This document shows positions 53,569-55,013 of a stretch of 55,013 bases of DNA, one piece after another. The stretch comes from Apostichopus californicus (Eukaryota > Echinodermata > Holothuroidea > Aspidochirotida > Stichopodidae), in assembly GCA_020650975.1 (NCBI GenBank), contig JAIPMN010013808.1, positions 1-55,013 on the forward strand, given 5' to 3'. Each line of letters opens with the position of its first letter. Within the stretch, counting starts at the first letter, position 1. The notes beneath the pieces were generated by a model. That model was not told the origin of the DNA, did no database searches, and saw nothing but the letters and a program-made list of their open reading frames with translations. Position numbers and translations under genes: made by a program.

Positions 53569-53613
53569 GTAAGTATTACAGGCATTGTAAGTATTACAGG
53601 CATTGTAAGTATT
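53563..53613 (+). repeat. 18-bp triplication carrying a splice donor
   Basis: GTAAGTATTACAGGCATT is tandemly repeated, giving GTAAGTATT at 53569, 53587 and 53605. Each unit also contains an acceptor-like TTACAG. Confidence 0.95.
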
Positions 53614-53689
53614 GTCGTGTTCGATGCTTGCTGCGTAACAGGCAATGTTGTATTACCATTGTTCCCAAACTATTTTTTCATTGACTTAA

Positions 53690-54150
53690 AATTGGTTCAA
53701 TGTCAGTATGATAATCTGGTGTTAATGTAGGTTTCGTTGTTCGACTAATCGACTTTTATTTCAACTTGTGAAGAGAAATTAAAATGTAACAGCCAATTGT
53801 TTGGAAACTTGTTTTTTGCTCAATATGAATTTTTTTTAAATTTTTTTTTACACAAAAGACTTTCTTGATAATTTACAACAGCCTATTATTCTGAATTATT
53901 CTTTGAATTGTTTGTTAAAGTTTTCCAAAATTGAAGACACAAGTGATAAATGCTACTGGTCATACAAGGACTAAAACATAATAACCCACATGAATACATA
54001 ATTGTTTACCTTGAGACAATTTCTCTAAAAGAAAAAGATGTTCGATTCTTTTACCTTCATACAAACAATAGTCTACACCCCATGGTAACATTGATAATAA
54101 GGTACCCAGAAGCTACAGTATGATTACTTCCCATGATATTCAAGTAGAAA
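53690..54150 (+). other. Intron or 3' flank, nothing recognised
   Basis: AT-rich, no exon seen. The ankyrin gene may continue past the window. Confidence 0.5.
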
Positions 54151-54156
54151 CTAGGA

Positions 54157-54555
54157 GAGCGTTGTGGTCAAGTGGTTAAGGCAGTGGACTGGTGATCTAA
54201 GGATTACAGGTTCGAGCCCTGGCCAGATCATTGCGTTGTGTCCTTGGGCAAGGCACTCTATCTCCATTGCCTCTCTTCACCCAGGTGTATAAATGGGGAC
54301 TTGCGAGGTAACTTGTAAATATAGTTGCGTGCGCCAGTTTGTGGCTGCACCCTATGGGAAGTCCCCCAGGGGACACGTGGTTGTGGTGCACTGTGGTGCC
54401 CCAGGAGAGATTGATTGAATTGTGCACACTTTGGTGTGTAGGTGTTGGTGTGTAGGTGTGACAAGTTACCTATGACCAAGGCTAATAGCGCCTTTGAACA
54501 ATTTCTGTTGACTTTGGCGCTATATAAATGTCTTCTGATTGATTGATTGATTGAA
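54157..54555 (+). mobile_element. tRNA-derived SINE family B, copy 2
   Basis: Head with TGGTCAAGTGGTTAAGGC and B box GGTTCGAGCCC (from 54,209). Core TCCTTGGGCAAGGCACTCTA, CTCTTCACCCAGGTGTATAA and the GGGAAGTCCCCCAGGGGACA body follow. The 3' end TTTGGCGCTATATAAATGTC is followed by a (TGAT)n tail at about 54,537-54,555. The copy appears complete and less decayed at its tail than copy 1. Confidence 0.93.
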
Positions 54556-55013
54556 GCAACACACCGTTTTTGGATAGACTGGAAATTCCTATCTTGGTCT
54601 ACTTTGATCAGATTCATTAGATGGAGACCACACCACTTGGCTTTCCTACACACAAATATACACACATAACATGATGACATTGTACACCTGAAATGTGTAG
54701 AAATTTTATATTTTTTTCGGAGAAAATAAAACCAGATTATCAAGGTTCAAGTGACCTATGCTAAGTTTTGCGAGAGAAAAAATATCACAACATTTTTTTT
54801 TTTTTTTTCATACCTTGGAAATTAAGTTGTCTTTCCTGAGACGTTAATACAGTAATCATTTTGTTGTCATATTCTCAATGGAATTACATATCTAATTACA
54901 CAATGTGTCTGTTAAGTTATTAAATAAGCCCATTAAATTACCCTTACATTCTTTTCATCATCATTTTTCGGATGGATTTGTTATAGGAAAAGTCAAGTAT
55001 GATGTTAAAAATT

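Noticed and set aside
54985..55013. Possible further ankyrin-gene exon after TTGTTATAG at 54,985
   Set aside because: Joining at that AG in the required phase gives an immediate TGA; an alternative AG a few bases later would stay open, but too little sequence remains to judge.

Overview
This is eukaryotic nuclear DNA. Protein-coding information is split into short exons with GT/AG borders and matching phases, embedded in long AT-rich introns full of minisatellites, tRNA-derived SINEs and small DNA transposons. The KIF17 tail, the SINE style (tRNA head, conserved CCTTGGGCAAGGCACTT core, GGCGCTATATAA-type 3' end) and the TTAA and hAT elements fit a marine invertebrate, most likely a deuterostome such as an echinoderm. 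The species cannot be fixed from sequence alone.

Region 1 (about 1-11,109, + strand) holds the C-terminal two thirds of a homodimeric ciliary kinesin-2, KIF17/OSM-3. Eleven exons in consistent phase run from the end of the motor domain through the neck, coiled coils and tail to a TAG stop. Its introns hold a 1-kb TTAA-flanked DNA transposon carrying a P2X7-like first exon, a GT-rich repeat tract, a SINE fragment, an hAT MITE with a perfect 8-bp target duplication, and a 54-bp minisatellite that overlaps a splice donor.

Region 2 (11.1-24.6 kb) has no gene I can support. It contains (ACAG/ACAT)n, a TTAA MITE and large tandem arrays: a 16-bp unit (18.4-19.2 kb), a 160-bp unit (21.4-22.1 kb) and a 72-78-bp unit (22.7-23.3 kb), plus a tRNA-headed SINE on the minus strand.

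Region 3 (24.66-28.09 kb, - strand) holds a probable tiny two-coding-exon gene for an SH3-only protein of about 85 residues. Its intron contains an array built on the perfect palindrome TTCATGAATATTCATGAA.

Region 4 (28.1-42.8 kb) is non-coding as far as I can see, with a second copy of the hAT MITE, several local duplications and retroelement tails.

Region 5 (42.8 kb to beyond 53.6 kb, + strand) holds an ankyrin-repeat protein with nine recognisable coding exons and a Ser/Arg/Pro-rich C-terminal part. It runs off or ends near the window edge. Its introns hold SINEs, a second TTAA MITE, G-rich tracts and a duplicated polypurine block. The three genes do not form an obvious pathway. The most unusual pattern is that two of them have splice donors embedded in tandem repeats whose unit is a multiple of 3 nt.
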